10,826 nucleotides of DNA from NCBI GenBank assembly GCA_001800495.1, contig MGVM01000095.1:1-10826 (forward strand), in the 5' to 3' direction. The notes under the pieces were generated by a model that saw nothing but the letters and a program-made list of their open reading frames with translations, was not told the origin of the DNA and ran no database searches. Made by a program: the position numbers and the translations under genes. Position 1 is the first letter of the stretch; every line of letters starts with the position of its first letter. Positions 1 through 6,326 of this stretch are shown here, one piece after another. Source of the stretch: Elusimicrobia bacterium RIFOXYB2_FULL_48_7 (GTDB lineage Bacteria > Elusimicrobiota > Endomicrobiia > CG1-02-37-114 > XYA2-FULL-39-19).

Positions 1-1747
1 CGCTGCCGGCAATGAGTATTCCCTCCATCCCGCAATGCCTTATGAGCGCGGTGTAGGCGCCCGTCGAAATCTCCGGGTCCGCGTGCTTCAGGTAGGGCTC
101 TATAAGTTCCGTTGACCCGCACTCGCTGGCGGCGGCCAGGGCCCTCAGCCAGCACGCCGTGTTCGCCGGGTCCGTTTCATTTCCGAGCCGCTCGATCAAA
201 AAAGCGGTGTCTTCCTTTATTCCCTTTTTTTCATAATATTCCGCGGCCCTGCCTCTCACGGCCGGGTCCTGGCTGGCGGCCAGGGCGGGCATCATTTTCT
301 TTAATTCGGGGAAGTTGGCTTTATCCAGCATATCCATTCCGTAAACCACTTCTTTTGAAAATTTGCTGTTCAGGCTGCCGACAAGGGCGTTTGTTATATT
401 GCTGTCGTTTATCTGCAATTCCGCTCCCGGCAGGACCTTGTTATTCAGCATCTCGCCCAGATTTTTCCTGTATTGTTTTCCAAGGAAAAAACTCAGCAGG
501 ACCCACAAAACCACCACGGCCAGCAGGGCCAGGCAGATTCCGGCGGCGCCCGCGTGGAATACCTGGGTCATCACCAGCAATACAGCGCCGGCTATGCCTG
601 TAATTATGTTTGAAACGACGGTTTCAGACAGGTTTGTCACCCTGTCCTTTATTTTTGACGAAAGCGACTGGAGCAAATTGAAATAGGTTGAACTGTAGAT
701 GGTTGAAGCCATCACATCCTGGACTAGTTTCACGGAAACCGCTAATATGAACACCCACAGCGCCGGAAAAGACATTTTCGATGACAATACAAAAACCAGC
801 GCGGCTAGGCCTATGAGTACCGGGGTGACAACGAGGCTGGCCAGCATGCCGAATACTTTCATGAACCGCGTGGCGATAAGGCCCTTGACCAGTATTACCG
901 CTATGGAGGAAATTGAATAAAACAAACCCAGGAAGGAAGCCAGCTTGGCTTCATCGGTAATGTAGCTCTCTGCCTGGGCCAGGTACGCATTTTCCACGAA
1001 GCAGGCGGCCACCGCCGCAAGCGATGAAAGCGACAAGATGCCCAGGATAAACCTGTTTTTAAACAGGGATTTAAGCGTGGTTTTGCCCGCGTCAGGTTCC
1101 TCTTCCGGATTTTCGGCTTCCTGGCCGGTATCCGCTGACTTCATCTTGTCCCGGAAGGAAATATAGATCCAGATAAAAACAAATATTGACAGGAAATCAA
1201 ACCCTGCAGCAAACTGGGTCAGGTTCAACGCCCCGGTAAACGTCACGATGAACGGAATAATAAAACCCGTTATCATGAACGCCACGTCTGTCCCGAGGTT
1301 CGCCGGGCCGAAAACGCGTTTAGACTGCCTTATATTGAAGAGCTTGTTGAGGATATTGTAGAAAAGCACGCCCGACAGCACGCCTTCAACGTCAAGCCAG
1401 AGCAGGTAAACCATGGCCGGCCACCTGATGCCTTCAACGGAGAGCAAAAACCTGAATGAAACCAGCGACACGCAGAAAAAAGCGATAGTCCCTGTAATGT
1501 ATTTCAGGAACGACACCTTTTCCGATATTTTCATTATCGCCAGGCCCGTCAGGGGAATAAGAACGGCGTTGAATATGAAGGAATACGCCAGGAATTCCGC
1601 ACCGTACCTGTCAAGGAAGATGGTGTTGGCGGAGGTGTAGCTGAACATCTGGGAAACGCCCCAGAAAAAGGCCAGCAGGAAGGACAGCAGTACCGGTTTT
1701 ATCTCGTCAGCTTCAATGTTGAAAAGAAGTTTAAGCGTTTTTTCCAT
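1..1747 (-). CDS. NTT-like (ATP/ADP translocase-type) membrane transporter with HEAT-like C-terminus, partial
   Basis: This reading frame opens with ATG at 1747 and stays open for 582 codons to the left edge, so the C-terminus is missing. Residues 1-425 are a polytopic membrane domain with about 11-12 hydrophobic segments (for example 18-38, 50-72, 80-104, 150-172, 232-254, 298-321, 377-422). A charged acidic linker at 200-225 splits it into two halves, as in 12-TM carriers. From about residue 445 the chain becomes soluble and shows helical pairs typical of HEAT repeats, such as SQDPAVRGRAAEYYEKKG near 492-509 and a second unit with HADPEISTGAYTALIRH at 555-571. Transporters of the NTT/MFS type fused to HEAT repeats are known from free-living bacteria, and their substrate is generally unproven. 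Nucleotide exchange should therefore not be assumed. There is no strong Shine-Dalgarno; the start is chosen because it gives the first hydrophobic segment in the usual place and follows a possible promoter. The gene is likely monocistronic. Confidence 0.75.
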   Translation of the reverse strand, partial: MEKTLKLLFNIEADEIKPVLLSFLLAFFWGVSQMFSYTSANTIFLDRYGAEFLAYSFIFNAVLIPLTGLAIMKISEKVSFLKYITGTIAFFCVSLVSFRFLLSVEGIRWPAMVYLLWLDVEGVLSGVLFYNILNKLFNIRQSKRVFGPANLGTDVAFMITGFIIPFIVTFTGALNLTQFAAGFDFLSIFVFIWIYISFRDKMKSADTGQEAENPEEEPDAGKTTLKSLFKNRFILGILSLSSLAAVAACFVENAYLAQAESYITDEAKLASFLGLFYSISSIAVILVKGLIATRFMKVFGMLASLVVTPVLIGLAALVFVLSSKMSFPALWVFILAVSVKLVQDVMASTIYSSTYFNLLQSLSSKIKDRVTNLSETVVSNIITGIAGAVLLVMTQVFHAGAAGICLALLAVVVLWVLLSFFLGKQYRKNLGEMLNNKVLPGAELQINDSNITNALVGSLNSKFSKEVVYGMDMLDKANFPELKKMMPALAASQDPAVRGRAAEYYEKKGIKEDTAFLIERLGNETDPANTACWLRALAAASECGSTELIEPYLKHADPEISTGAYTALIRHCGMEGILIAGS

Positions 1748-1760
1748 GAGGTTACCCGCT

Positions 1761-1789
1761 ATTATCAATACCTAAAAAAACTGTGAAAA
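1761..1789 (-). promoter_or_regulatory. Possible sigma-70 promoter for the NTT-HEAT gene
   Basis: On the minus strand, TTTTCA (1789-1784) and GATAAT (1766-1761) are separated by 17 bp. The -10 matches 5 of 6 consensus bases and the -35 only 4 of 6. The predicted transcript start near 1754 leaves a leader of about 7 nt before the ATG at 1747. The -35 lies inside the left copy of the 43-bp repeat, where the hairpin is degenerate. Confidence 0.35.
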
Positions 1790-1811
1790 CGCTTGATTTT
1801 TGCTATGTTGC
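1769..1811. repeat. 43-bp intergenic repeat, left copy (degenerate hairpin)
   Basis: This segment matches 3388-3430 at 41 of 43 positions in the same orientation. The two differences (C1781 and T1782, against G and C in the other copy) fall in the hairpin arm. Here the minus-strand RNA would have an A-C mismatch and a G-G clash, so termination should be weaker than at the right copy. It begins 12 nt after the glycosyltransferase stop codon, the place expected for a terminator of that gene. Confidence 0.75.
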
Positions 1812-1823
1812 AATAGGGTAGTT

Positions 1824-3356
1824 TTAATAGCCCTGCGGTTGAGTGGTTTTATCGGTGCCGAGGAAATCCTTGCACTGGATTATGGTTACGGTCCGGATTA
1901 CCGTGTTTCCTCTGATGGTTTCAATCTTTTTATAAGGTTCAACTGACTTAAAAGCCTTTGTTATGAAATGCATTATTTCTTCGCCTGCCGGAGTATGGTA
2001 AACATACAGCCCGTTCCTGCCTTTTAAATTTTCCCAACCGCCCCAAATATCATACTGGTTGCGCCTGCGCCAGTCGTTGGGTAAACAGTAAGTCCGGGGG
2101 TGCCCCTTCAAATAAAACCCAAGTATCGCCGGTATCTGGTAATTGTAGCTGAAAACAAAAGTATTTTCGGGCTGGGTTTCCAGGATTTCGCTCAATTCAT
2201 TGCCAAAGGTGTCCCAGCCGTAAACTTCATTTGACCTATCGTCCTGCGGTTTCACTTCTATTCCAACTGTTTCGATTATTGAAGGAAAGAGAATAACAAT
2301 CGTTGGGATTATAGCCAGTAAAAGCCCGAAGGATAAAACTATGGTTTTTGTCAAATTTTTCCACCTGATTTTATCGATATAGTAAAAAACCATGACCAGG
2401 GCCGGCGGATAAGCGATATTGGTCCAGTTGGCTTCAGTTTTTGACCATAAACTAAGAAAGAAAAAAATCAGCAAAATAGGCGCCGTAAAAGATATCAGGA
2501 GAAGGGCCTGGTCAGTCAGTTCTTTTCTTTTTGTGAATCCGAAATAAATCAGGGCCATTATGATCAAAACAAACAATACCGGAGAAGTGAATACCAGCTG
2601 GCCTCCCAGGAAATCAAAAAAAGAACTACTTGAATAGCTGGGCACACCGGTGGTTCCCAAACCAAAAACATGCCGATAAGTTTCAAAATTATGCCTCAAG
2701 TTCCAGATTAAGTGAGGGCCTAAAATAAAAAAGAACAATAACAGGCTTAAATAGGAATGCTTGTTAAAGAACCATTTTCTGTTGTTTTTCGAAAGGAGGA
2801 GAAATACAAACACGCAAAAAAACATCAAAAAACTGCTCACTTTTCCGTACACGGCTAAAGCGGAAGCTGTTGCCCAAAGATACAGCCAAAAGGGTTTTTG
2901 TGTTAAAATAAATTTCGAGAAAAACAATATAGCAAGCACCCAGAACAATATAGTTACAGTATCGTGCATCATTAGAATAGATCCCGCTGTACCCAGGGGG
3001 GTTATGTGCAGGGTAGCTATTGTCAAGAATGCGATTTTTGAGCTTTTTGTAAGTATTTTTGCCAGCAAAAACAGGGCTATGCTTGTTAGGGAGGACGAAA
3101 CAACGGCACCAAACCGGACAGCAAATTCCGAATTGCCAAGAATTGACGTAAAAAACTTTATCCACCAGGCGACCATGCCGGGCTGATCGTGGTAATTAAC
3201 CGCTAATCTCTGCGCCCAGCCCCAGTAATAGGCCTCGTCAAAACACAGGTTCAGCCGGCCGATATAAGTTAATTTAAAGACGGCCATCGCAACCAAAAAT
3301 ATTGCGAATAACGAGGCATACAATTTATCTGAACTTTTATTGGTACTAATTTCCAT
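1824..3356 (-). CDS. Membrane glycosyltransferase of the ArnT/PMT (GT39-like, PMT_2) type
   Basis: A 510-residue polytopic membrane protein, predicted to transfer a sugar from a polyprenyl-phosphate donor on the outer face of the cytoplasmic membrane. After a first membrane helix (about 12-32) comes the family hallmark loop: FDEAYYWGWAQ with Asp40-Glu41 (acidic catalytic pair), then YHDQPGMVAWW with His56-Asp57. A second conserved acidic site, MMHDTVTILFW, has Asp132. About ten further hydrophobic helices follow to residue 365. The C-terminal 140 residues form a soluble periplasmic-type domain. Length and order fit PMT_2 family proteins; acceptor and donor cannot be told from sequence, and no lipid A or O-antigen genes are nearby. 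No ribosome-binding site precedes the ATG; instead a TATAAT lies 6 nt upstream, suggesting a leaderless message. The gene looks more AT-rich than the MFS and channel genes. A + strand frame at 2761-3186 is its shadow. Confidence 0.85.
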   Translation of the reverse strand: MEISTNKSSDKLYASLFAIFLVAMAVFKLTYIGRLNLCFDEAYYWGWAQRLAVNYHDQPGMVAWWIKFFTSILGNSEFAVRFGAVVSSSLTSIALFLLAKILTKSSKIAFLTIATLHITPLGTAGSILMMHDTVTILFWVLAILFFSKFILTQKPFWLYLWATASALAVYGKVSSFLMFFCVFVFLLLSKNNRKWFFNKHSYLSLLLFFFILGPHLIWNLRHNFETYRHVFGLGTTGVPSYSSSSFFDFLGGQLVFTSPVLFVLIIMALIYFGFTKRKELTDQALLLISFTAPILLIFFFLSLWSKTEANWTNIAYPPALVMVFYYIDKIRWKNLTKTIVLSFGLLLAIIPTIVILFPSIIETVGIEVKPQDDRSNEVYGWDTFGNELSEILETQPENTFVFSYNYQIPAILGFYLKGHPRTYCLPNDWRRRNQYDIWGGWENLKGRNGLYVYHTPAGEEIMHFITKAFKSVEPYKKIETIRGNTVIRTVTIIQCKDFLGTDKTTQPQGY

Positions 3357-3362
3357 AGACAG

Positions 3363-3368
3363 ATTATA
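3363..3368 (-). promoter_or_regulatory. -10 box of a probable leaderless promoter for the glycosyltransferase
   Basis: The minus strand reads a perfect TATAAT at 3368-3363, followed by CTGTCT and the ATG at 3356. Initiation 7 nt downstream of the -10 would begin at the A of the start codon. No good -35 is seen at 16-18 bp, where GGTAAC or GTAACA is a poor match. A run of nine T lies just upstream of the -10 and may act as an A/T-rich spacer. Confidence 0.45.
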
Positions 3369-3387
3369 GCAAAAAAAAATAGTGTGT

Positions 3388-3430
3388 TACCTAAAAAAAG
3401 CGTGAAAACGCTTGATTTTTGCTATGTTGC
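3388..3430. repeat. 43-bp intergenic repeat, right copy (intact hairpin)
   Basis: Second copy of the segment at 1769-1811, in the same orientation, with 41 of 43 identical bases. The match extends past the hairpin into a GCTATGTTGC flank, so more than the terminator stem is conserved. Both copies lie between consecutive minus-strand genes. Confidence 0.8.
3393..3420 (-). terminator. Rho-independent terminator after the potassium-channel gene
   Basis: On the minus strand AAGCGT (3413-3408), loop TTTC, and ACGCTT (3403-3398) form a 6-bp stem that runs straight into a T tract (3399-3393, seven T). On the plus strand the loop is GAAA, a stable tetraloop, followed after GA by five T (3416-3420), so it could act weakly in that direction too. 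It lies about 65 nt after the channel stop codon at 3478 and closes the MFS-channel unit. Confidence 0.65.
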
Positions 3431-3477
3431 GGCGGGACATATTATTGAATATTCAGCAAACCCGCAAAAATGCTCAA

Positions 3478-4275
3478 TTAAGCGTCAAGTTCCTTTCCGC
3501 AGTGAGGGCATGTTTTATGGGCCTTCTTTTCTCTCTGCATTTCTTCCATGAAACCGGAACCGATTATCGCGGTAGGGACAGCGAACATCCCTATCCCTAT
3601 CAGGGCTATGATACTTCCCAAGAACTTCCCCAAAGCCGTGACAGGGTACAGGTCTCCGTACCCGATCGTCGTAATGGTAGCGATGGTCCACCACATTGTT
3701 GCAGGTATGCTTGAAAACCTGTCAGGCTGCGCCCTGTATTCAACCAGGTATATTACGCAGGAAGCCATTATTATGACTATGAAAAGCATGAAACTTGTAA
3801 GAAGGATCTGCTCTTTCCTGCTTTTAAAGACCCTGCCCATCATCTGCAGGGAATTGGAATACCTGGCAAGCTTGAGTATCCGGAACATCCTGAATAACCT
3901 CATCACCCTTATAAAACGAAGGTCAACTTTTAACAAAAAAGGAAGGTAAAAAGGAAGTATGGATACCAGGTCAACAATGGGGTAAAACTGCATGGCGTAA
4001 CGTATTCTGCCGTAAAACGGGTGTGAAAACTTCTCAATCGCCGTGCAGCTCCACATCCTTAATATATATTCAATCGTGAATATCGCCACGCAGGCCACTT
4101 CGAATAACTTGAAATAAGACTCAAACCTTACCGCGAACGTGCGTTCGGATTCAAGGATTATGGCTATGACGTTGAGAAATATCACGGTGCTTATGAATGC
4201 GGAAAATATCCTGGCTGGTTTGTCGTTTTCCTTCAGGTTGTCAAGGATCTCTATCACTCTCTGTTTCAAAGCCAT
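3478..4275 (-). CDS. Voltage-gated potassium channel (six-TM Kv type)
   Basis: A 265-residue tetrameric-type channel subunit for K+ conduction across the cytoplasmic membrane. S1 is near 22-42, S2 near 55-75 with Glu69, and S3 near 96-113 with Asp102. S4 carries a regular positive ladder at every third residue: Arg120, Arg123, Arg126, Arg129, Arg132, Lys135. S5 is near 155-178. The pore helix MWWTIATITT leads into the selectivity filter TIGYGD (203-208), and S6 (215-240) contains the AVPTAIIGSGF hinge region. The short cytoplasmic tail ends in CPHCGKELDA, a single CxxC knuckle. Two knuckles would be needed per zinc, so one site could form between subunits (inference). There is no RCK/TrkA-N domain. 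The start has a good Shine-Dalgarno, GGGAGG, at 4287-4282. The gene starts 14 nt after the MFS stop, so it is likely cotranscribed with it and ends at the hairpin at 3393-3420. Confidence 0.92.
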   Translation of the reverse strand: MALKQRVIEILDNLKENDKPARIFSAFISTVIFLNVIAIILESERTFAVRFESYFKLFEVACVAIFTIEYILRMWSCTAIEKFSHPFYGRIRYAMQFYPIVDLVSILPFYLPFLLKVDLRFIRVMRLFRMFRILKLARYSNSLQMMGRVFKSRKEQILLTSFMLFIVIIMASCVIYLVEYRAQPDRFSSIPATMWWTIATITTIGYGDLYPVTALGKFLGSIIALIGIGMFAVPTAIIGSGFMEEMQREKKAHKTCPHCGKELDA

Positions 4276-4289
4276 TCGATGCCTCCCTC

Positions 4290-5495
4290 TTAACTGACGT
4301 TACCTTCTTTAACGAACACCGTCAAAAGCAGCGCGGAAACCAGCGCCATGGCGGCGCCGAATGAAAACGCGGTAACAACACCGAACTTCTGCCACAATAC
4401 GCCCATCAGCAGGCTTGCGGGCAATGCCCCTATCCCGATGGCGAAATTATAGGTGCCGTACGCCGACCCGCGGGCTTCGCTTTTAACCAGGTCGGCGACA
4501 AACGCCTTTTCCGCGGACTCGGTCAGCCCGAAGAAGAAACCGTATACCGCGAAGAGAACCCAAATGTGGGCCGGGGCCTTCGCAAGCGCAAAACCCAGGT
4601 AAACCAGGAAATATATAACCCACCCCGCCGCTATGACCTTTTTTCTGCCGATTTTATCGGACAGCGCGCCGCCCGGGGTGGAACTGAGCATTTTTACCAC
4701 GTGAAGCAGTATCCAGAGCATGGGAAGCACCGCCACGGCGATGCCCTCGTCCTTCGCACGCAAAAGCAGGAAAGCGTCGGATGAATTGCCCAGTGTAAAT
4801 AGAAGCACTATCGCTAAATATTTCTTGAAGTTTTTGTCGAAAATATTGAAACCGAGCTTGACGCGGGTCCCCTGGGATCCCGGAGGGGGCGCACAGGTGC
4901 CGAAGTCGTCAGGGTTTTTGTCCTTTACCAGGAAAATGACGATAAACACCGCGATAACGGCAGGTATGAAAGCCAGCGCGAAAACCTGCCTGTAACCGAA
5001 AGAATACGCCAGTAAAACCGCGGCAATGGCGGGGCCGGCTATCGCGCCTGCGTGGTCCATGGCACGGTGAAACCCGAACGCCTTCCCCTTCTCCTGCGGG
5101 TCGCAGGTATCGGCTATCAGGGCGTCCCGCGGGGCCGTGCGGATGCCCTTGCCCATCCTGTCGGCGAAGCGGACAAAAAGGACATGCCACGGGTAGGCCG
5201 CGAAAGCCACCATCGGCCTGATAACGGATGAGAGTGTGTAGCCGGAGGAAACAAAAACCTTCCTCTTATTGAACTTGTCAGAAAGCCAGCCGGCCACAAG
5301 TTTCATTATGCTTGCCGTGCTTTCCGCCACTCCTTCAACAAGCCCGACAAACGACATCGGGGCTTTTAACACGCCCGTTAAAAACACCGGCAGCAGCGGG
5401 TAGATCATCTCGCTGCTCATGTCGGTAAAGAAACTTACCAGGCCCATATAGAAGATGTTCTTTGGAAAACCGAATATCTTTTTTTCCGGCTGCAT
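4290..5495 (-). CDS. Major facilitator superfamily permease (12 TM, exporter-like)
   Basis: A 401-residue MFS carrier. After a short cytoplasmic N-terminus it has TDMSSEMIYPLLPVFL in TM1, then the MFS motif A loop GWLSDKFNKRKV (69-80) between TM2 and TM3. The conserved loop DRMGKGIRTAPRDALI (112-127) follows. The second half repeats motif A as GGALSDKIGRKKVI. This subgroup is usually annotated only as MFS transporter; the substrate is unknown, and drug or metabolite export is a guess. The frame could be opened as far upstream as 5627, but I choose ATG 5495. It has an AAGGA-type ribosome site 5 nt upstream (AAAGGAAAAAGGAAAA) and a promoter at 5527-5555 that a longer start would include in the gene. 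Residues added by the longer start are not membrane-like. First gene of a probable operon with the potassium channel. Confidence 0.85.
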   Translation of the reverse strand: MQPEKKIFGFPKNIFYMGLVSFFTDMSSEMIYPLLPVFLTGVLKAPMSFVGLVEGVAESTASIMKLVAGWLSDKFNKRKVFVSSGYTLSSVIRPMVAFAAYPWHVLFVRFADRMGKGIRTAPRDALIADTCDPQEKGKAFGFHRAMDHAGAIAGPAIAAVLLAYSFGYRQVFALAFIPAVIAVFIVIFLVKDKNPDDFGTCAPPPGSQGTRVKLGFNIFDKNFKKYLAIVLLFTLGNSSDAFLLLRAKDEGIAVAVLPMLWILLHVVKMLSSTPGGALSDKIGRKKVIAAGWVIYFLVYLGFALAKAPAHIWVLFAVYGFFFGLTESAEKAFVADLVKSEARGSAYGTYNFAIGIGALPASLLMGVLWQKFGVVTAFSFGAAMALVSALLLTVFVKEGNVS

Positions 5496-5526
5496 TTTTC
5501 CTTTTTCCTTTTGAACCATATGCCAG

Positions 5527-5555
5527 ATAATATGAAAATTTCGCCGAATTATCAA
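5527..5555 (-). promoter_or_regulatory. Sigma-70 promoter for the MFS-channel operon
   Basis: On the minus strand TTGATA (5555-5550), a 17-bp spacer and TATTAT (5532-5527) each match 5 of 6 consensus bases. The predicted start near 5520 gives a leader of about 25 nt holding the AAGGA-type ribosome site of the gene that begins at 5495. It is divergent from the lexA promoter, with the 18-bp tandem repeat directly behind its -35. Confidence 0.6.
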
Positions 5556-5591
5556 TGATTCAACACGACACGGTGATTCAACACGACGCGG
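5556..5591. repeat. 18-bp tandem repeat (two units) between divergent promoters
   Basis: The unit TGATTCAACACGACACGG (5556-5573) is followed without a gap by the same unit with one change (A to G at its position 15, 5574-5591). It begins at the base after the -35 of the MFS promoter and ends 21 bp before the lexA -35. It could be a paired binding site for a regulator or the trace of a local duplication at the edge of the AT-rich islet. Confidence 0.8.
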
Positions 5592-5612
5592 CAGCACTTC
5601 CCAAAATGCCTC

Positions 5613-5641
5613 TTGACAGCCATACATATATTATGTATGCT
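5613..5641 (+). promoter_or_regulatory. lexA promoter, predicted to give a leaderless transcript
   Basis: A perfect -35 TTGACA (5613-5618), a 17-bp spacer and TATGCT (5636-5641) fit sigma-70. Transcription would begin around 5648-5650, at or just before the A of the lexA ATG (5650). No Shine-Dalgarno precedes that ATG; the bases before it are a TATG repeat. Confidence 0.65.
5621..5639. promoter_or_regulatory. Probable LexA self-operator (perfect 8-3-8 palindrome)
   Basis: CATACATA (5621-5628), spacer TAT, TATGTATG (5632-5639) is an exact inverted repeat. It covers most of the promoter spacer and the first four bases of the -10, so a bound dimer would block RNA polymerase. A further pair of TATG steps (5641-5652) extends one half-site up to the start codon. 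The sequence differs from the CTG-N10-CAG and GAAC-N4-GTTC boxes of well-known LexA proteins, but LexA boxes vary between phyla. Confidence 0.6.
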
Positions 5642-5649
5642 ATGTATGT

Positions 5650-6270
5650 ATGAAAACACATTTGACACCAAAACAACAAAAAGTATTTAATGCAATTAAA
5701 GAATTTCAGCGGGTAAATAATCGGATGCCAAGTTATAAGGAATTATCTGATGAGTTGGGCTATCCTTCGGTAAATTCAATTCAACAGTACATAAGAGTTC
5801 TTGAAAAAAAGAAATATTTGAATATTGAAAAAGATTGTGGGATTAAAAGCATTAGTGCTCTTGAGAAAAAAGAAACAGATTTGGTAAATGTTGCCTTGTT
5901 GGGTGGTGTAGCTTGCGGAACTCCGCTTTTAGCAGAAGAAAACATAGAAGGTTATGTCTCTATATCAAAAAGTCTTGTTAAAAATAAGCCAGAAAGTTAT
6001 TTCTTCTTACGTGCTCAGGGAACGAGTATGAATGATGCTGGAATAGATGATAATGATTTATTATTAATAGAAAGCCAACCAAGAGCTAATCCTGGGGAAA
6101 AAGTTCTTGCGCTTATTAATGACGAAGCAACAGTAAAAATATTTAGACCACAGGCTGATTGTATCGTGTTATTGCCGAAATCAAAAGACGAAAAGCATAA
6201 ACCAATTATCGTTTCAAAGGATTTTCGTATTCAAGGTGTTGTAAGAAATATTGTGAAAATAAATGATTAA
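5650..6270 (+). CDS. lexA: LexA-type SOS repressor/autopeptidase (S24 family)
   Basis: A 206-residue transcriptional repressor that should dimerise on operator DNA and cleave itself when RecA is active. The N-terminal winged-helix domain (1-70) has the LexA signature: LTPKQQKVFNAIKEF, then GYPSVNSIQQYIRVLEKKKYL as the recognition helix region. The C-terminal peptidase domain contains the scissile region LLGGVACGTPLLAEENIEGY, so cleavage is predicted between Cys89 and Gly90 rather than the usual Ala-Gly. The catalytic serine is Ser126 in GTSMNDAGI and the general-base lysine is Lys163 in DEATVKIF, both in normal spacing. Length is typical of LexA. The gene is AT-rich like the methyltransferase downstream and unlike the MFS gene upstream. 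Whether it is the chromosome's main LexA or a repressor carried by the islet cannot be decided here. It has its own promoter with a palindrome. The methyltransferase has a separate promoter without that palindrome. Confidence 0.92.
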   Translation: MKTHLTPKQQKVFNAIKEFQRVNNRMPSYKELSDELGYPSVNSIQQYIRVLEKKKYLNIEKDCGIKSISALEKKETDLVNVALLGGVACGTPLLAEENIEGYVSISKSLVKNKPESYFFLRAQGTSMNDAGIDDNDLLLIESQPRANPGEKVLALINDEATVKIFRPQADCIVLLPKSKDEKHKPIIVSKDFRIQGVVRNIVKIND

Positions 6271-6277
6271 ATATAGT

Positions 6278-6306
6278 TTGATAATAAAAATTCTTTTTAA
6301 TAAAAT
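6278..6306 (+). promoter_or_regulatory. Sigma-70 promoter for the methyltransferase gene
   Basis: TTGATA (6278-6283) and TAAAAT (6301-6306) are separated by 17 bp, each matching 5 of 6 consensus bases. A strong ribosome site AGGGGAG (6315-6321) lies 5 nt before the ATG at 6327. No copy of the lexA palindrome is present, so direct LexA control of this gene is not supported. Confidence 0.5.
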
Positions 6307-6326
6307 ACCAGTATAGGGGAGTCAAA

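Noticed and set aside
112..1640. Several open frames on the plus strand (112-603, 363-686, 699-920, 1413-1640)
   Set aside because: They lie opposite the NTT-HEAT gene, are of low-complexity or odd composition and have no family resemblance; the minus-strand frame is clearly the coding one.
3432..3465. Stem GCGGG/CCCGC with a 24-nt loop after the channel gene
   Set aside because: The loop is long, and the better hairpin with a T tract lies just beyond it.
5496..5627. Upstream extension of the MFS gene to 5627
   Set aside because: The added 44 residues are not membrane-like, would cover a good promoter, the tandem repeat and part of the lexA promoter, and lack a ribosome site. ATG 5495 has one.
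6271..6326. LexA operator upstream of the methyltransferase
   Set aside because: No CATACATA or TATGTATG half-site is present in this gap.
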